A stretch of DNA of 64,000 nucleotides from CADEEN01 sp963706685 (lineage in GTDB: Bacteria; Pseudomonadota; Gammaproteobacteria; Burkholderiales; Burkholderiaceae_C). Positions within the stretch are counted from its first letter, which is position 1, and each line of letters opens with the position of its first letter. The stretch is taken from the NCBI GenBank assembly GCA_963706685.1, contig CAVPMY010000002.1, forward strand, positions 124,001-188,000, in the 5' to 3' direction. The position numbers were made by a program, and so were the translations under genes. This document shows positions 9,122 to 22,039 of the stretch, piece by piece. The notes beneath the pieces are model-generated. The model had not been told where the DNA came from. It made no database searches and was given only the letters and a program-made list of their open reading frames with translations.

Positions 9122-9830
9122 GTTCGACCTTTCGTTCGATCGCAGGAGCGCGCGCGGCGCGCTCGAAGTCCTGCCGGCCAGGTGAGCTTGAAGTTGTCGG
9201 CGTGGCCCGGCACCAGCAAGGGCGCGTGGCCCAACGCTTCGATGGCCGAGGCTTCGTCCGTCGCCTTGTCGCCGGCAGCGCTCGAGCGCCTGCTGCAACA
9301 GGCCCAGGCGGAACATCTGCGGCGTCTGCGCCGCCCACTTGCCACCGCGGTCGATCGTGGCACCGACTCGGCCCTGCGCATCCGCGGCTTTCAAGGTGTC
9401 GGCCAACGGCAAGGCCAGCAGGCCGCCCACCGCGTCATGCGATGCAGGCATCGATCAATCGATCGATCCACGCCGGCTGCACCAGGCAGCGCGCGGCGTC
9501 GTGGACCAGCACCCAATCGTCGTCGCCGGCGCCGTGGCGGCGCAGGGCCACCAGACCGGCACGCACCGTGGCCGCCCGCGTGGCGCCGCCTGAGCGCTCG
9601 ACAAGGCCCTCGAATCCCGGTGCCGCGTCTTCGAACTGCGCGTCATCAGGCGCCAGCACCACCAGCGTCTGCTGGATGCGAGGCACCCGTGCCAGCGCGC
9701 CCAGCGTGTGGGCGACAACAGTTCTATCGCCGACGCGCGCGTACTGCTTCGGCCCGCCAACGCCGGCGCGTTCACCCAGGCCGGCACAAGGCACGAGGGC
9801 ATGGATCGCAGGCTCAGACTGTGTTGTCAT
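9102..9830 (-). CDS. ispD: 2-C-methyl-D-erythritol 4-phosphate cytidylyltransferase, several frameshifts
   Basis: Catalyses the third MEP-pathway step, transferring CMP to MEP. The N-terminal motif ALVPCAGLGERAG.GGPKQY, the segment VHDAARCLV and the late segment GKWAAQTPQMFRLGLLQQAL are clear IspD signatures. They lie in different frames: breaks occur near 9430 (before DAVGGLLALPLADTL), near 9272 (before AAGDKATDEASAIEALGHAPLLV) and near 9176 (after NFKLTWPA). After these the best ending is in the frame stopping at 9102, which overlaps ispF by about 20 bases; this end is uncertain. It is divergent from mfd with 27 bases between the starts. Confidence 0.85.
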
Positions 9831-9857
9831 CGGCGGATTCTAGAATTCGCGCCCTTC

Positions 9858-13330
<3,473 letters not shown>

Positions 13331-13447
13331 GGCGCGTGTGCTCATTCGAGCGGAGCGTGAGGCCATGCCAAAGATTCTTACTCGTTGATTTGCGCAGAGG
13401 CTCCCTTGCCCAACGCGTACCTACATCCTTGAATGTTGAGCATCGTA

Positions 13448-13777
13448 ATGAACACACAGCAAACCGACCGTTGTCGAAAAGGTGTCAGGTAGCCTCGTCG
13501 CAGAAGCTGCACTCACGGTTATCGCTGCGATCGCAGGTGGTCCGCTAGCACCCTTGCTTCCGGTTCTGAGCAAATCTCTCGCGGCGGAGCGGCAGAAAAG
13601 GCGGATGGAATCTGAACTCGGCGCCATCCATGCACTACTCGCCTCGCAGTCAGAGCGCGTCGAAGCGTTATCGGACGAACAGTACAAGGTGACAAATGAG
13701 ACCGTGTTGGCGGTACTCTTGCCGCGACCTATCTGTCCGCGCCAATCTCGGCCTTGCGCGCCGACTGGCGGTCTTGA
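13448..13777 (+). CDS. Small hypothetical protein, probably twice frameshifted
   Basis: I do not recognise a named family. The longest piece (GTG at 13482) reads SGSLVAEAALTVIAAIAGGPLAPLLPVL and then a charged helical region ending DEQYKVTNETVLAVL. Removing one C near 13474 joins it to an upstream ATG at 13448 (MNTQQTD...VVEKV). A second indel near 13717 would give a short ending, AATYLSAPISALRADWRS, with a stop at 13775-13777. A hydrophobic N-terminal segment followed by a coiled-coil-like helix suggests a small membrane-associated protein. The 3' end meets the convergent gene below. Confidence 0.4.
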
Positions 13778-15083
13778 ACGGCACGAAGGCCGCGCTCAAA
13801 CAGCAGGTCGGCGTCGGGGAATCGTTTTGTACTTCGTCGAGGTCTTCTCGCGTGATGACAAGCACTCCGAGGTCGGTCGCTGGTCCCGCGTCGGCTTCGA
13901 CTTGCTCGCTCGTCATGGCCGTGACGATGACCGGCAACACCCGAAAATGCTTCATGTTGGAGGCGGCCAGTGAGTCACGCAGATTGACCGTACGCGCGGC
14001 GAGCTTGGACAACTTGCCTTCGGCGCGCAGCAGCCCCAGCGTGCACTCCACCACCCGGAAGACCCCGCGTGGCGTCGTCGCCACGACATCAAACGCGTCG
14101 CGCGCCTTGGAAAGGGTGCCGAACAAGGCGACAAAGAGACCGAGTGCCCACAACAGCCACGAGACCGCGGTTTCGAAGTCACTGGCCGCTGTGCCCGTCA
14201 GAGGAACGTCGGACCGCAAGTAGGCCTGAACCAAAGCATTCGATGGATCGACCAGCGACAGAATCGCCGCACGGGGATTTGGGAATGTCGTGGGATCGCC
14301 GCGCCAAAGAACATGGTGAGCCTCGTCGGCGTATGACGCAATGCACTGGACCACGGAACCCGCGGGGATTTCGATCTCGCCAGAGCCAACCGTTGCGAGG
14401 TCGCTATCGCTCCAGGTCAAGTTCGAGCCTCGAATCGCGCCACGCATCACGACACGCCCTTGATGGACGACACGAAAGCCGAGCTTTGCCTTCGCGCGAT
14501 CAAGCGAACTCGCCATCCAGCTGCCGACGCTTTCCCGGGTACCGGTCACTGCGGACTCAGCAAGAACCTCGATCGTCGTCCGCGCAACCACTTCGAGCAA
14601 GGCACGATCAACGCGCAACGTACCCAGGCCGTAGTCGTTGGCCAGTTCCTGCACAGTGTCGTACGGGGCATCTGCAGCCTTGAGCAGCCAGTCCGACTCT
14701 GGTTGCGGCAACAGGTCGGCAATGTGGCCTCCGCCGATGGACAGCACTGCCAGCCGATTGCCCGCGCCGAGGCCTTCCGCGTGCAGCAATGTTGGCGGCG
14801 CGACAAAGATGCCGGCCTGCTCGGTGCTGGGCAGCTTGAAGCACCCAATCCCGGCTGCAGGGAAGCCATCGGCCGATGCGAGCGAGTGCGCGACGCCCTG
14901 CACATCTGACTCCAGCTGATTCAGGACGACCTGATGAGCTTCGACTCGGCCCGCGTGAAATGACGCCTTGCAGTCAGTGTCGCGGCCGACATCACTGTGC
15001 TGGTTGCGGTCATGGCCGACTACAAGGGCTTCCCCGTTTGTCAAGCGAATGAACTCCTCGAGCCGCGCAGCGGCTCGATTCAC
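13729..15083 (-). CDS. Hypothetical protein with possible PD-(D/E)XK-like C-terminal domain, frameshifted end
   Basis: About 450 residues, no family recognised with confidence. The start is GTG 15083 (VNRAAARLEEFIRLTNG); there is no in-frame ATG before the upstream stop. The middle is a globular region. A hydrophobic stretch WLLWALGLFVALFGTL (near residue 310) precedes DVVATTPRGVFRVVECTLG, resembling the D...(E)xK core of restriction-like nucleases but with ECT instead of ExK. The frame open to 13668 ends in low-complexity sequence. Shifting near 13816 after DLDEVQ gives a protein-like ending, RFPDADLLFERGLRAVQDRQ..., with a stop at 13729-13731. The function is open. Confidence 0.5.
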
Positions 15084-15277
15084 GTCTGGCTTTCTCGTCG
15101 TCGAACTACGGCGTCACCGCGCGTTCACGCGCATCGCGTCGATCTGTCGAGCCAGGTGCGGACGGACAAACTACAACCGGTCATTGATGCAGCGTTGCTC
15201 GAGAGAACTGCACTTCCCATCGTGGCACTCGTTGCCGCTCGCCGCTTCGCGGCTAGCTCGGGACGGGGAAGTCCCTT

Positions 15278-15712
15278 TCATTCGTTGGTGACCTCGTGCG
15301 CCACGATCAGGTGCCGCTTGGCCTCCACGGCCGCCTGCACGTTGTAGCCCACCATGCCTGAGCCTTTGCCGCTGGTGGCCATCGAGCGGGCGTGCGGATC
15401 GCTCAACGAGAGCTGGCCATCGGGCTGGGTCTTGAGTTGCTCGCCGATCTCGTCCAGGCGCCGCATGCGTTGGCGCAAGCGCTCGATCATCTCGTGCAGC
15501 CGCTCGGTCTTGGCTTCGAACTCGGCGGGCTGGGTGCGGTCGGCTGCTGCCAGCGCATCGAGGTAGCGCTGGATGCTGTGCTCGATCTGCTCGCGCCGCT
15601 TGTCGATCTTGCCCGGTGTGAAGTTGCGGTCACGGTTGTTCACCGCCTTGAACTTGCCGCCATCGATCGCTACCCTTTCAGGAACTCGCCCTGCGGGCCA
15701 TTTCCCTGACAC
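15278..15712 (-). mobile_element. IS1182-family transposase fragment
   Basis: A 144-residue internal piece of an IS1182-type DDE transposase. Conserved blocks seen are VAIDGGKFKAVNNRDRNFT, a coiled-coil region (KIDKRREQIEHSIQRYL), and SLSDPHARSMATSGKGSG followed by VGYNVQAAVEAKRHLIVAHEVTNE. Both ends of the protein are missing and no terminal inverted repeats are seen, so it is a dead relic. It lies directly downstream of the orphan response regulator, where a partner kinase would be expected. Confidence 0.85.
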
Positions 15713-15725
15713 GGTGGACTGGCGG

Positions 15726-16409
15726 CTACACGAGCCGCTCTTCGTCGCACAGCCGGTAGCCCTGGCCTCGCACGGTCTGGATCAGCTTCGGGTCGATCTT
15801 GTGCCGCAGGTGGTGCACGTGGACCTCGATCGAGTTGCTCTTGACCGGGTCGCTCCAGCCATAAACCTCAGCCTCGAGTTGCTGCCGCGGCACGGCTCGA
15901 TGCGGTCGTTTCAGCAGGGCCTCGAGCACCATCAGTTCCCTCACCGTCAGCGCGATCGATCGATCCAGCCAGGTGACGCTGCAGGAGTTGGCTCGAAGGC
16001 TCAGCGGCCCGTACCTCGTGACTGCCTGGCCGGCTCCTTCGCCAGTCTGCTGGTTGCGCCGCACGACCGCACGCACGCGCGCGCCGAGCTCGAGCAGGTC
16101 GTACGGCTTGACCAAATAGTCGTCGGCCCCGGCATCCAGCAGCGACACCCGGTTGACCGACGATCCGATGGCCGTCGTGACGACCACCGGCGTTTCGTCG
16201 CCACCGGCGCGCATTTCCGCTAAGCAAGCGCGGCCGCTGGGTTCCGGCAGCAAAAGGTCGAGCAGCACGCAGTCATAGCGGAACTCGCGCAGGTAGCCGA
16301 GCACGTGCTTGCCAGCGATCGCCCAGTCGACTGCATGCCCTTCGTGAATCAGGAACTTGCAAACGGGGGAACCCAGCGCCACATCGTCCTCGGCCAACAG
16401 CAAGCGCAC
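15726..16409 (-). CDS. OmpR/PhoB-family response regulator without adjacent kinase
   Basis: A 227-residue response regulator. The receiver has the acidic pocket AEDD, phospho-acceptor Asp in CVLLDLLLP, Thr in VVVTTAIG and Lys in VKPYD; the C-terminal winged helix includes LTVRELMVLEALLKRP and SNSIEVHVHHLRHKID, close to QseB/PmrA regulators. GTG at 16409 is taken as the start because a perfect AAAGGAG lies 6 bases upstream; the in-frame ATG at 16460 has none. The kinase normally following such genes is absent and an IS1182 relic occupies the site. It is divergent from the transglycosylase and secretion operon, which are possible targets. Confidence 0.9.
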   Translation of the reverse strand: MRLLLAEDDVALGSPVCKFLIHEGHAVDWAIAGKHVLGYLREFRYDCVLLDLLLPEPSGRACLAEMRAGGDETPVVVTTAIGSSVNRVSLLDAGADDYLVKPYDLLELGARVRAVVRRNQQTGEGAGQAVTRYGPLSLRANSCSVTWLDRSIALTVRELMVLEALLKRPHRAVPRQQLEAEVYGWSDPVKSNSIEVHVHHLRHKIDPKLIQTVRGQGYRLCDEERLV

Positions 16410-16605
16410 TCTCTGCTCCTTTCGACCACGATCCGAAACGGAGTGTGGCCGTATTTGCATCCGTACGTGTCGTCGGGTTTCAACTCATTCGTGGGGGAGG
16501 ATGGATCTCCAGTATTGAGTCCGGCAAACTGCGGGTGGATCCTACCGTTCGCGGCGGGTTGCTCCCCGTGCCCTGGCGCAACACCGCACGGCACACTGCA
16601 ATGCC

Positions 16606-17292
16606 ATGGCGACCTCGCCGATCGCATCGCTGCCCGCTGCCGCGCAGGTGTGCGCTGCCTTGCGTCTGGTGATGGTTGCCGCGGCCTGCGTTGTGCCGGT
16701 TGCGGCGCTCGCGCAGGTCTATGTCGGACACGGCGAGAGCGGGTCCATCATCTTGTCCAACCATGCCAGCGTCGATGCGCGCGAGTTGCTGATCGCCGAC
16801 GAGAGCGCTTTGAGCGCGGCGGCGTTGAAGGGCACAGCTGCTGCGGCTCCACCCGCCGGAGTCGGCCGGGCCGAGCCGCCGGCGCCGATCGCCGCTTCGA
16901 TCCGTCGCGTCGCACTGCGTCATTCGCTGCCCGAGGCGCTGCTGACGGCGCTGATCGCGGTCGAGTCGGGATTCGACCCGCGCGCGGTATCGCCCAAGGG
17001 AGCGCAGGGCCTGATGCAACTGATGCCAGACACTGCCCGCCGCTTCGGCGTCAAGGACGTGTTCGCGATCGATGACAACCTCGAGGGCGGCGCGACTTAC
17101 CTACGCTGGCTGCTTAACTACTTCGGCGAGGACGTGAATCTCGCGCTTGCGGCCTACAACGCGGGAGAGCACGCCGTCGAGCGCGCCGGCCGCCGTGTTC
17201 CGGCGTACCGCGAGACGCAGGACTACGTGCGCAAGGTGATCGCGCTGGCCTCGCGCCGCGAGCCCCCGCACCAGGGTATCGCCGCTCGCTGA
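16606..17292 (+). CDS. Periplasmic lytic transglycosylase (SLT domain)
   Basis: A 228-residue protein with a signal peptide (ending near PVAALAQ) and a C-terminal SLT/goose-lysozyme-like domain. The catalytic Glu is in LIAVESGFDPRAVSPKGAQGLMQL, followed by MPDTARRFGV and the AAYNAGEHAV segment. It cleaves peptidoglycan with formation of anhydromuramic ends. A short N-terminal region (VYVGHGESGSIILSNH) resembles the DUF4124-like leader found in many such enzymes. It precedes the secretion operon by 139 bases on the same strand, so a role in opening the wall for the secretion machine is plausible. Confidence 0.88.
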   Translation: MATSPIASLPAAAQVCAALRLVMVAAACVVPVAALAQVYVGHGESGSIILSNHASVDARELLIADESALSAAALKGTAAAAPPAGVGRAEPPAPIAASIRRVALRHSLPEALLTALIAVESGFDPRAVSPKGAQGLMQLMPDTARRFGVKDVFAIDDNLEGGATYLRWLLNYFGEDVNLALAAYNAGEHAVERAGRRVPAYRETQDYVRKVIALASRREPPHQGIAAR

Positions 17293-17430
17293 TGCCGGCC
17301 GGCGAGGAACCCCCTGCCTGGGGGCCAAGGGCACTCCCGAAGTTAAGGGGCGGATAAGCCCTCCCGCGAATACTCATTGCACGCGCTGCCGGGCCACGCG
17401 CCGCGTGCGGCGCGTCTCCAGGAAAGGAGC

Positions 17431-17868
17431 ATGCGGGTGGGACGACGTCATCGGTACATCGCAGTCTGCGCTTCGGGATTCACGCTGCTCGAACTGTTGG
17501 TGGTGATGGTGATCATCGGCCTGCTGGCCGGGATCGTCGCGCCCCAATACTTCGGCCAACTTGGCAAGTCCAGCGCCAAGGTCGCGCGGGTGCAGATCGA
17601 GTCTTTCTCCCAGGCGCTGGACCAATACCGCCTCGATGTCGGGCAGTACCCGACCACCGAGCAAGGGCTGCCCGCGCTGCGCCTGGCCCCGCCGGAGATG
17701 GTTCGCTGGCAGGGCCCCTATTTGAAGCGCGACGTGCCCACCGACCCTTGGGGCCGGCCGTACGTCTACCGTCAGCCCGGTCAGCACGGCGACTTCGACC
17801 TGCTGAGTCTGGGCTCCGACGGGCAGCCCGGCGGCACCGGCGAAGCCACCGACGTCACATCGTGGTGA
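17431..17868 (+). CDS. gspG: Major pseudopilin GspG
   Basis: A 145-residue pseudopilin, first gene of the secretion operon. A basic leader (MRVGRRHRYIAVCASG) is followed by the prepilin-peptidase site G|FTLLE with Glu at +5 and a hydrophobic helix, then the GspG C-terminal part with YRLDVGQYPTTEQGLPAL, WQGPYLK and the calcium-loop-like LLSLGSDGQPGGTGE. These are diagnostic of T2SS major pseudopilins. The start at 17431 is set by GGAAAGGAG immediately upstream. GspF follows after 4 bases. No prepilin peptidase gene is in the window, so one from elsewhere must process it. Confidence 0.95.
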   Translation: MRVGRRHRYIAVCASGFTLLELLVVMVIIGLLAGIVAPQYFGQLGKSSAKVARVQIESFSQALDQYRLDVGQYPTTEQGLPALRLAPPEMVRWQGPYLKRDVPTDPWGRPYVYRQPGQHGDFDLLSLGSDGQPGGTGEATDVTSW

Positions 17869-17872
17869 TTCG

Positions 17873-18973
17873 ATGAAAGGCTCGGCCACCGTCCCCGACA
17901 TCGCGTCGCGAGCGATCACCTCGCCGGCCACAGGCTCGACGCGCGCGATCGACGAGGAGCAGTTTGCGCACGACCTGAGCCTGATGCTGCGCTCGGGCCT
18001 CGGGCTGATCGAGGGACTGCGCACGCTGGCCGAGCAGCGCGCCGGCCCAGGCGCCGCGCCGATCCGGGTGCTGTTGCAACGGCTGCAGCAAGGTGACACC
18101 CTGTCGGCCGCAATGCAGGGCAGTGGCGCCTTCGGCGTGCAACTGGTGGCCTGCGCGCGTGCAAGCGAGCTGACAGGCGACCTGGGCGACTCTCTGCAGC
18201 GCTTCGCCACCAGCGCCGGCCGCCTGCGCGAGGTGCGCGGCCGCATCGTGTCGGCCTGCATCTATCCGAGTCTGCTGGTCGTCGTGTCGAGCTGCGTCGT
18301 GCTGTTCCTGCTGGTCTACGTGGTGCCGCGCTTCGCGCTGGTGCTCGACAACGTGGCGCAGGATCTGTCGATCCTGTCGCGCGGCCTGATCACCGTCGGT
18401 CGCGCGCTACACGACGTGCAGGGGCCGCTGTGGCTGGGCCTGGTGGCAGCGGCGGCGACGGTCGGCACGCTGGCCTGGCGTCAGCGCCGCGCCGGGCGTC
18501 TGTGGGGTTGGTTGCTCGGCTACGCGGCGCGACTGCCGTGGCTGCGCGCCTACGTGCGCAGCTTCGGGCTGTCCCAGCTCGCGCGCAGCTCGGCGATGCT
18601 GATCCGCTCCGGCATCCCGGCGCTCAAGGCGCTGGGCATGTGCCGCGACCTGCTGCCCGAAAGCGACCGCACGAGCCTGGACGGGGCCATGAAGGCGGCG
18701 GCGGCCGGCACGCCGCTGGCGCAGGCGATGCATGCCAGCGGACTGCTCGGCGCGCTCGACTGGCGGGTGCTGCGCGTGGCCGAAGACACGGGGCAACTGC
18801 ACGTCGCGATGGACCGGCTGGCCGACATTCACGATGCGCTGCTGGCGCGCGGCTTGGAGCGCCTCGGGCGCCTGGTCGAGCCGCTGCTGATGCTGGGCAT
18901 CGGCACGGTCGTTGGCGGCATCGTGGTCCTGATGTACGTGCCGATTTTCCAGATGGCCAGCAGCCTGCGCTAG
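17873..18973 (+). CDS. gspF: GspF-type inner-membrane platform protein
   Basis: A 366-residue polytopic protein of the GspF/PilC/MshG family that couples the ATPase to pseudopilus assembly. Two repeated cytoplasmic T2SSF domains (about 30-140 and 230-350) flank and precede membrane helices (CIYPSLLVVVSSCVVLFLLVYVVP; IGTVVGGIVVLMYVPIF). The motif HDLSLMLRSGLGLIEGL and its second copy LARSSAMLIRSGIPALKAL show the internal duplication. The N-terminus is shorter than classical GspF. It lies in tight operon order between gspG and gspE. Confidence 0.93.
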   Translation: MKGSATVPDIASRAITSPATGSTRAIDEEQFAHDLSLMLRSGLGLIEGLRTLAEQRAGPGAAPIRVLLQRLQQGDTLSAAMQGSGAFGVQLVACARASELTGDLGDSLQRFATSAGRLREVRGRIVSACIYPSLLVVVSSCVVLFLLVYVVPRFALVLDNVAQDLSILSRGLITVGRALHDVQGPLWLGLVAAAATVGTLAWRQRRAGRLWGWLLGYAARLPWLRAYVRSFGLSQLARSSAMLIRSGIPALKALGMCRDLLPESDRTSLDGAMKAAAAGTPLAQAMHASGLLGALDWRVLRVAEDTGQLHVAMDRLADIHDALLARGLERLGRLVEPLLMLGIGTVVGGIVVLMYVPIFQMASSLR

Positions 18974-18985
18974 GAACACACCGAT

Positions 18986-20728
18986 ATGACAACAGCCCTT
19001 CCGGCCGACGTGGACGCAGCACTGCGCGACATGCGTGCCGACGCGAGCGTCGAGGAACGGGCGCGCACCATCGTGCAGCGGCTGTCCGAACGCTTTCCGA
19101 CCGCAAGCAAGCTGTTGCACGACGAGCGGCCCGCGATCCGCAACAGCGCGCTGACCCGCTGGTTGAGCGAAGGCAGTGGCATGAGCGCGTGCAACCTGAC
19201 GGGCAGCGTGCCGGCCGACGCCGATCTCGACCTCGTGCCCTTCGCGATCGGCCAGCAGCGCCTGTGCCTGGCGCTGCGCGGCGACGGCGACTTGCGCAAC
19301 ATCGTTCTGGCCGATCCGTTCGACGGCGACACGCGACTGTGGCTCGAGTCGCGGATCCGCTGCGCCGGTCACCCGGCCACGTCGTGGTACGTCGCCGCGG
19401 CCAGCGATGTCGCGGCCTTCTATCGTCGGCTCGAACGTGACACGAAAGCGCTCGACTCGGTAAGCGGCGGCCGCAATGCAGCCTTGTCCTCCGCCCCTGC
19501 CGCGGGCGACCAATCGTTGGCGCTGACGCTGGCCGGCATCAGCGCCGACGAGAGTCCGGTGGTGCGTTTCGTCAACAGCACACTGTACGACGCGCTGAAG
19601 GCGCAGGCCAGCGACATCCACCTCGAGTGCACGGCGCAGGGACTGGCGGTCAAGTACCGGCTCGACGGCGTGCTGCAGGCCGTCGCACGCCCGCCGGGGC
19701 GCGACTTCGCCGACCGCGTGGTCTCACGCATCAAGGTGCTCGCCGAGCTGGACATCTCGGAGCGGCGGGTACCGCAGGACGGGCGCCTGCGCCTGAACTT
19801 CGGCGGCCGCTCGGTCGACGTGCGCGTATCGATCATGCCCAACCTGTACGGCGAGGACGCGGTACTGCGCGTGCTCGACCGCCACCAGATCTCCGCCAGC
19901 GACCGGCTGACGATCGAGCATCTCGGGTTCGACGCCGAGGCGGCCCGCTTCATCCGCCGGCTCGGCCAGACGCCGTACGGCCTGTTGCTCGTCACCGGCC
20001 CCACTGGCAGCGGCAAGACCACGACGCTGTACGCGGTGCTGTCTGAGCTGACGACCGGCCTGGACAAGATCATCACGATCGAGGACCCGGTCGAGTACGA
20101 GCTGCAGGACGTGCTGCAGGTACCGGTCAACGAGGCCAAGGGCCTGACCTTCGCCCGCGGCCTGCGCTCGATCCTGCGTCACGACCCGGACAAGATCATG
20201 GTCGGCGAGGTGCGCGACGCCGAGACGGCACAGATCGCGATCCAGGCGGCGCTGACCGGCCACCAGGTGCTGGCCACCGTGCACGCGAACAACGTGTTCG
20301 ACGTCATCGGCCGGCTGGCGACCATGGGCATCGATCCCTACAACCTGGTGGCCGCGCTCAACGGCGTCGTCGCGCAACGACTGCTGCGGCTGAACTGCCC
20401 GCACTGCGCGCGCGAGGAGCGGCCCTCGGCCGAGCGCCTGGAAAGCAGCGGGCTGCAAGCGGCGCCTGAAGGTTGGCGCTTTGCCCGCGGCGTGGGCTGC
20501 GCCGAGTGCCGCGGCACCGGCTACAAGGGCCGGCGCGCCATCGCGCAAACCCTGGCCCTGGACGTCAAGCTGCGCAGCCTGATCGCCGAACGTGCAAGCC
20601 CCGCCGCGCTGCGTGAGGCTGCCAGCGCGCGCGGCCTGCGCACCCTGCGCGAAGCCGCGCTCGACCTCGTGGCAGCAGGCCACACCACGCTCGAGGAAGC
20701 CAATCGTGTCACTGCCGTGGAGGAGTGA
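18986..20728 (+). CDS. gspE: GspE-type secretion ATPase
   Basis: A 580-residue cytoplasmic ATPase powering the pseudopilus. The N-terminal domain is divergent. The motor core has Walker A GPTGSGKTTT from about residue 338, the Asp box IITIEDPVEYEL, Walker B ILRHDPDKIMVGEVRD and the His box LTGHQVLATVHANN. A tetracysteine zinc site (CPHC ... CAEC) follows, as in GspE/PilB/MshE. The next gene's GTG start lies inside this gene's last 23 bases. Confidence 0.95.
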   Translation: MTTALPADVDAALRDMRADASVEERARTIVQRLSERFPTASKLLHDERPAIRNSALTRWLSEGSGMSACNLTGSVPADADLDLVPFAIGQQRLCLALRGDGDLRNIVLADPFDGDTRLWLESRIRCAGHPATSWYVAAASDVAAFYRRLERDTKALDSVSGGRNAALSSAPAAGDQSLALTLAGISADESPVVRFVNSTLYDALKAQASDIHLECTAQGLAVKYRLDGVLQAVARPPGRDFADRVVSRIKVLAELDISERRVPQDGRLRLNFGGRSVDVRVSIMPNLYGEDAVLRVLDRHQISASDRLTIEHLGFDAEAARFIRRLGQTPYGLLLVTGPTGSGKTTTLYAVLSELTTGLDKIITIEDPVEYELQDVLQVPVNEAKGLTFARGLRSILRHDPDKIMVGEVRDAETAQIAIQAALTGHQVLATVHANNVFDVIGRLATMGIDPYNLVAALNGVVAQRLLRLNCPHCAREERPSAERLESSGLQAAPEGWRFARGVGCAECRGTGYKGRRAIAQTLALDVKLRSLIAERASPAALREAASARGLRTLREAALDLVAAGHTTLEEANRVTAVEE

Positions 20729-21503
20729 ACTGACCCTGCGCTTGTCGCCCCGGCGTTGTCGCGCCTGGCTGGCCGCGCCATGGTCGCGCCGGGTGCTGTG
20801 GCGTGTCGTCGGCGACGGTGTGCCGGCCGCATCGATCCCCGCGGCCCTGGACGCGCTGCAAGCCGCCGCCGGCACGGCGCCGCCGCGGCGCGCGCGGCTG
20901 CTGCTGGCCGACGAGCACGCCTACTTGAGCCTGCGGCCCGCGCGGCCGCGCTGGTCCGACGCGCTGGGTGACGCGCGCGAGCACTTCGAGCAGATCCTGG
21001 GCTTGGGTTGCAGGGTGCAGGTCGCACAAGGACCGATGGGCCCGTGGTGGCTCGCGGCCGCCGTGCACGGCACCGACCTGGAGGACTGGAGCGCCGCAGC
21101 GGGTTCGCGCGGCGTCACCTTCGACCGCGTCGAGCCGGCGCTGGTGGAAGACCTGCGGGCGCTGGCGCCGCGTGCTGGCGAGCAGGCCGTTCTGGCCCTG
21201 CTGGGCGAGGAAGGCGTCGTCGTCGTGCGCATCGCTGCGGGCGCGCCGGTCGAACTGTCGTGGGAGCGTTGCGACCCTCGCACACCGCGCGGCATCGAGC
21301 AGCGACTGATCGCGTTCCAGAAGTCGCCGGGCGTGTCGCAGTCCGACCCATTGCTGCTGGTCTGCCGCGATCCCGAGCTGGTGCGCGTCTGGCGGCCGCA
21401 GGCCCAAGCCTACGGCTGGACGCTGGTCGAGCTGCCCTGGGAATCGCCGCCGCCGCAGCCGCAGCCCAAAGCGCTGGCGCAGCCTGCCGGGCAGGCCACA
21501 TGA
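20706..21503 (+). CDS. PilM/GspL-like cytoplasmic assembly protein (by position)
   Basis: A 265-residue soluble protein in the slot where PilM, MshI or the cytoplasmic part of GspL is found. Sequence similarity is weak: a beta-rich N-terminal half (LLLADEHAYLSLRP) and a second half starting FDRVEPALVEDLRAL with an actin-like strand pattern (GEEGVVVVRIAAG). There are no membrane helices. GTG 20706 is taken as the start because it overlaps gspE and GAGG lies upstream. The C-terminus is proline-rich. It overlaps the next gene by ATGA. Assignment rests mainly on context. Confidence 0.65.
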   Translation: MSLPWRSELTLRLSPRRCRAWLAAPWSRRVLWRVVGDGVPAASIPAALDALQAAAGTAPPRRARLLLADEHAYLSLRPARPRWSDALGDAREHFEQILGLGCRVQVAQGPMGPWWLAAAVHGTDLEDWSAAAGSRGVTFDRVEPALVEDLRALAPRAGEQAVLALLGEEGVVVVRIAAGAPVELSWERCDPRTPRGIEQRLIAFQKSPGVSQSDPLLLVCRDPELVRVWRPQAQAYGWTLVELPWESPPPQPQPKALAQPAGQAT

Positions 21504-22039
21504 AGCGCCCGCCGACTCTGGACTTCGCCGGCGGCGCGCCGCAGCCATGGATCGGCCTGGCAGTCTGCGTGCTGGCCGCGCTGATGTTGGCCGGCGGTGC
21601 CGCCGTGTCATGGCAGCAGCAACAACGCAACGGCGCACTCGCTGCTGCGTTGAGCCAGCGCAGCGCGCAGCGCCAGCCGGCGGCGCGTGCGCTCAGCGCG
21701 GCCGAGCGGACGCGCGTCGCGCAGGGCGAGCGCGTGATGAGCGAGCTGCGCGCACCCTGGGGAGAGCTGCTGTCCACGTTCGAGGCCCAGAGCCGGCCGG
21801 ACATCGGATTGCTGAAACTCGAGCCCGACGCACGCACCGGGCTGGTTCGCGTCACGGCGCACGCGAAGGACACCACAGCGCTGTTTGCCTACGTCAAGGC
21901 GCTCGAAGGCGACGACCGGCTGCGCAACGTGTCGCTGGTCAACCACGAACTCGAGCGCGACACGCCCGGCCAGCCGTTGCGCTTCACGCTGCAGGCGGGC
22001 TGGCGCGTCCCGTCGTCGAGCGCCCGGGGTCGGACATGA
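21500..22039 (+). CDS. PilN-like inner-membrane assembly protein
   Basis: A 179-residue protein with a single N-terminal membrane helix (IGLAVCVLAALMLAGGAAV) after a short cytoplasmic leader, then a periplasmic coiled-coil (QRSAQRQPAARALSAAERTRV) and a small alpha/beta domain (GLLKLEPDARTGLVRVTAHAKD...). This topology and position match PilN (Fimbrial assembly family). In such machines PilN binds PilM in the cytoplasm and PilO in the periplasm. Both ends overlap neighbours by ATGA. Confidence 0.75.
   Translation: MKRPPTLDFAGGAPQPWIGLAVCVLAALMLAGGAAVSWQQQQRNGALAAALSQRSAQRQPAARALSAAERTRVAQGERVMSELRAPWGELLSTFEAQSRPDIGLLKLEPDARTGLVRVTAHAKDTTALFAYVKALEGDDRLRNVSLVNHELERDTPGQPLRFTLQAGWRVPSSSARGRT

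Noticed and set aside
17308..17326. CCCCCTGCCTGGGGG hairpin between transglycosylase and gspG
   Set aside because: A 5-bp stem without a T tract is too weak to call a terminator in DNA this GC-rich.
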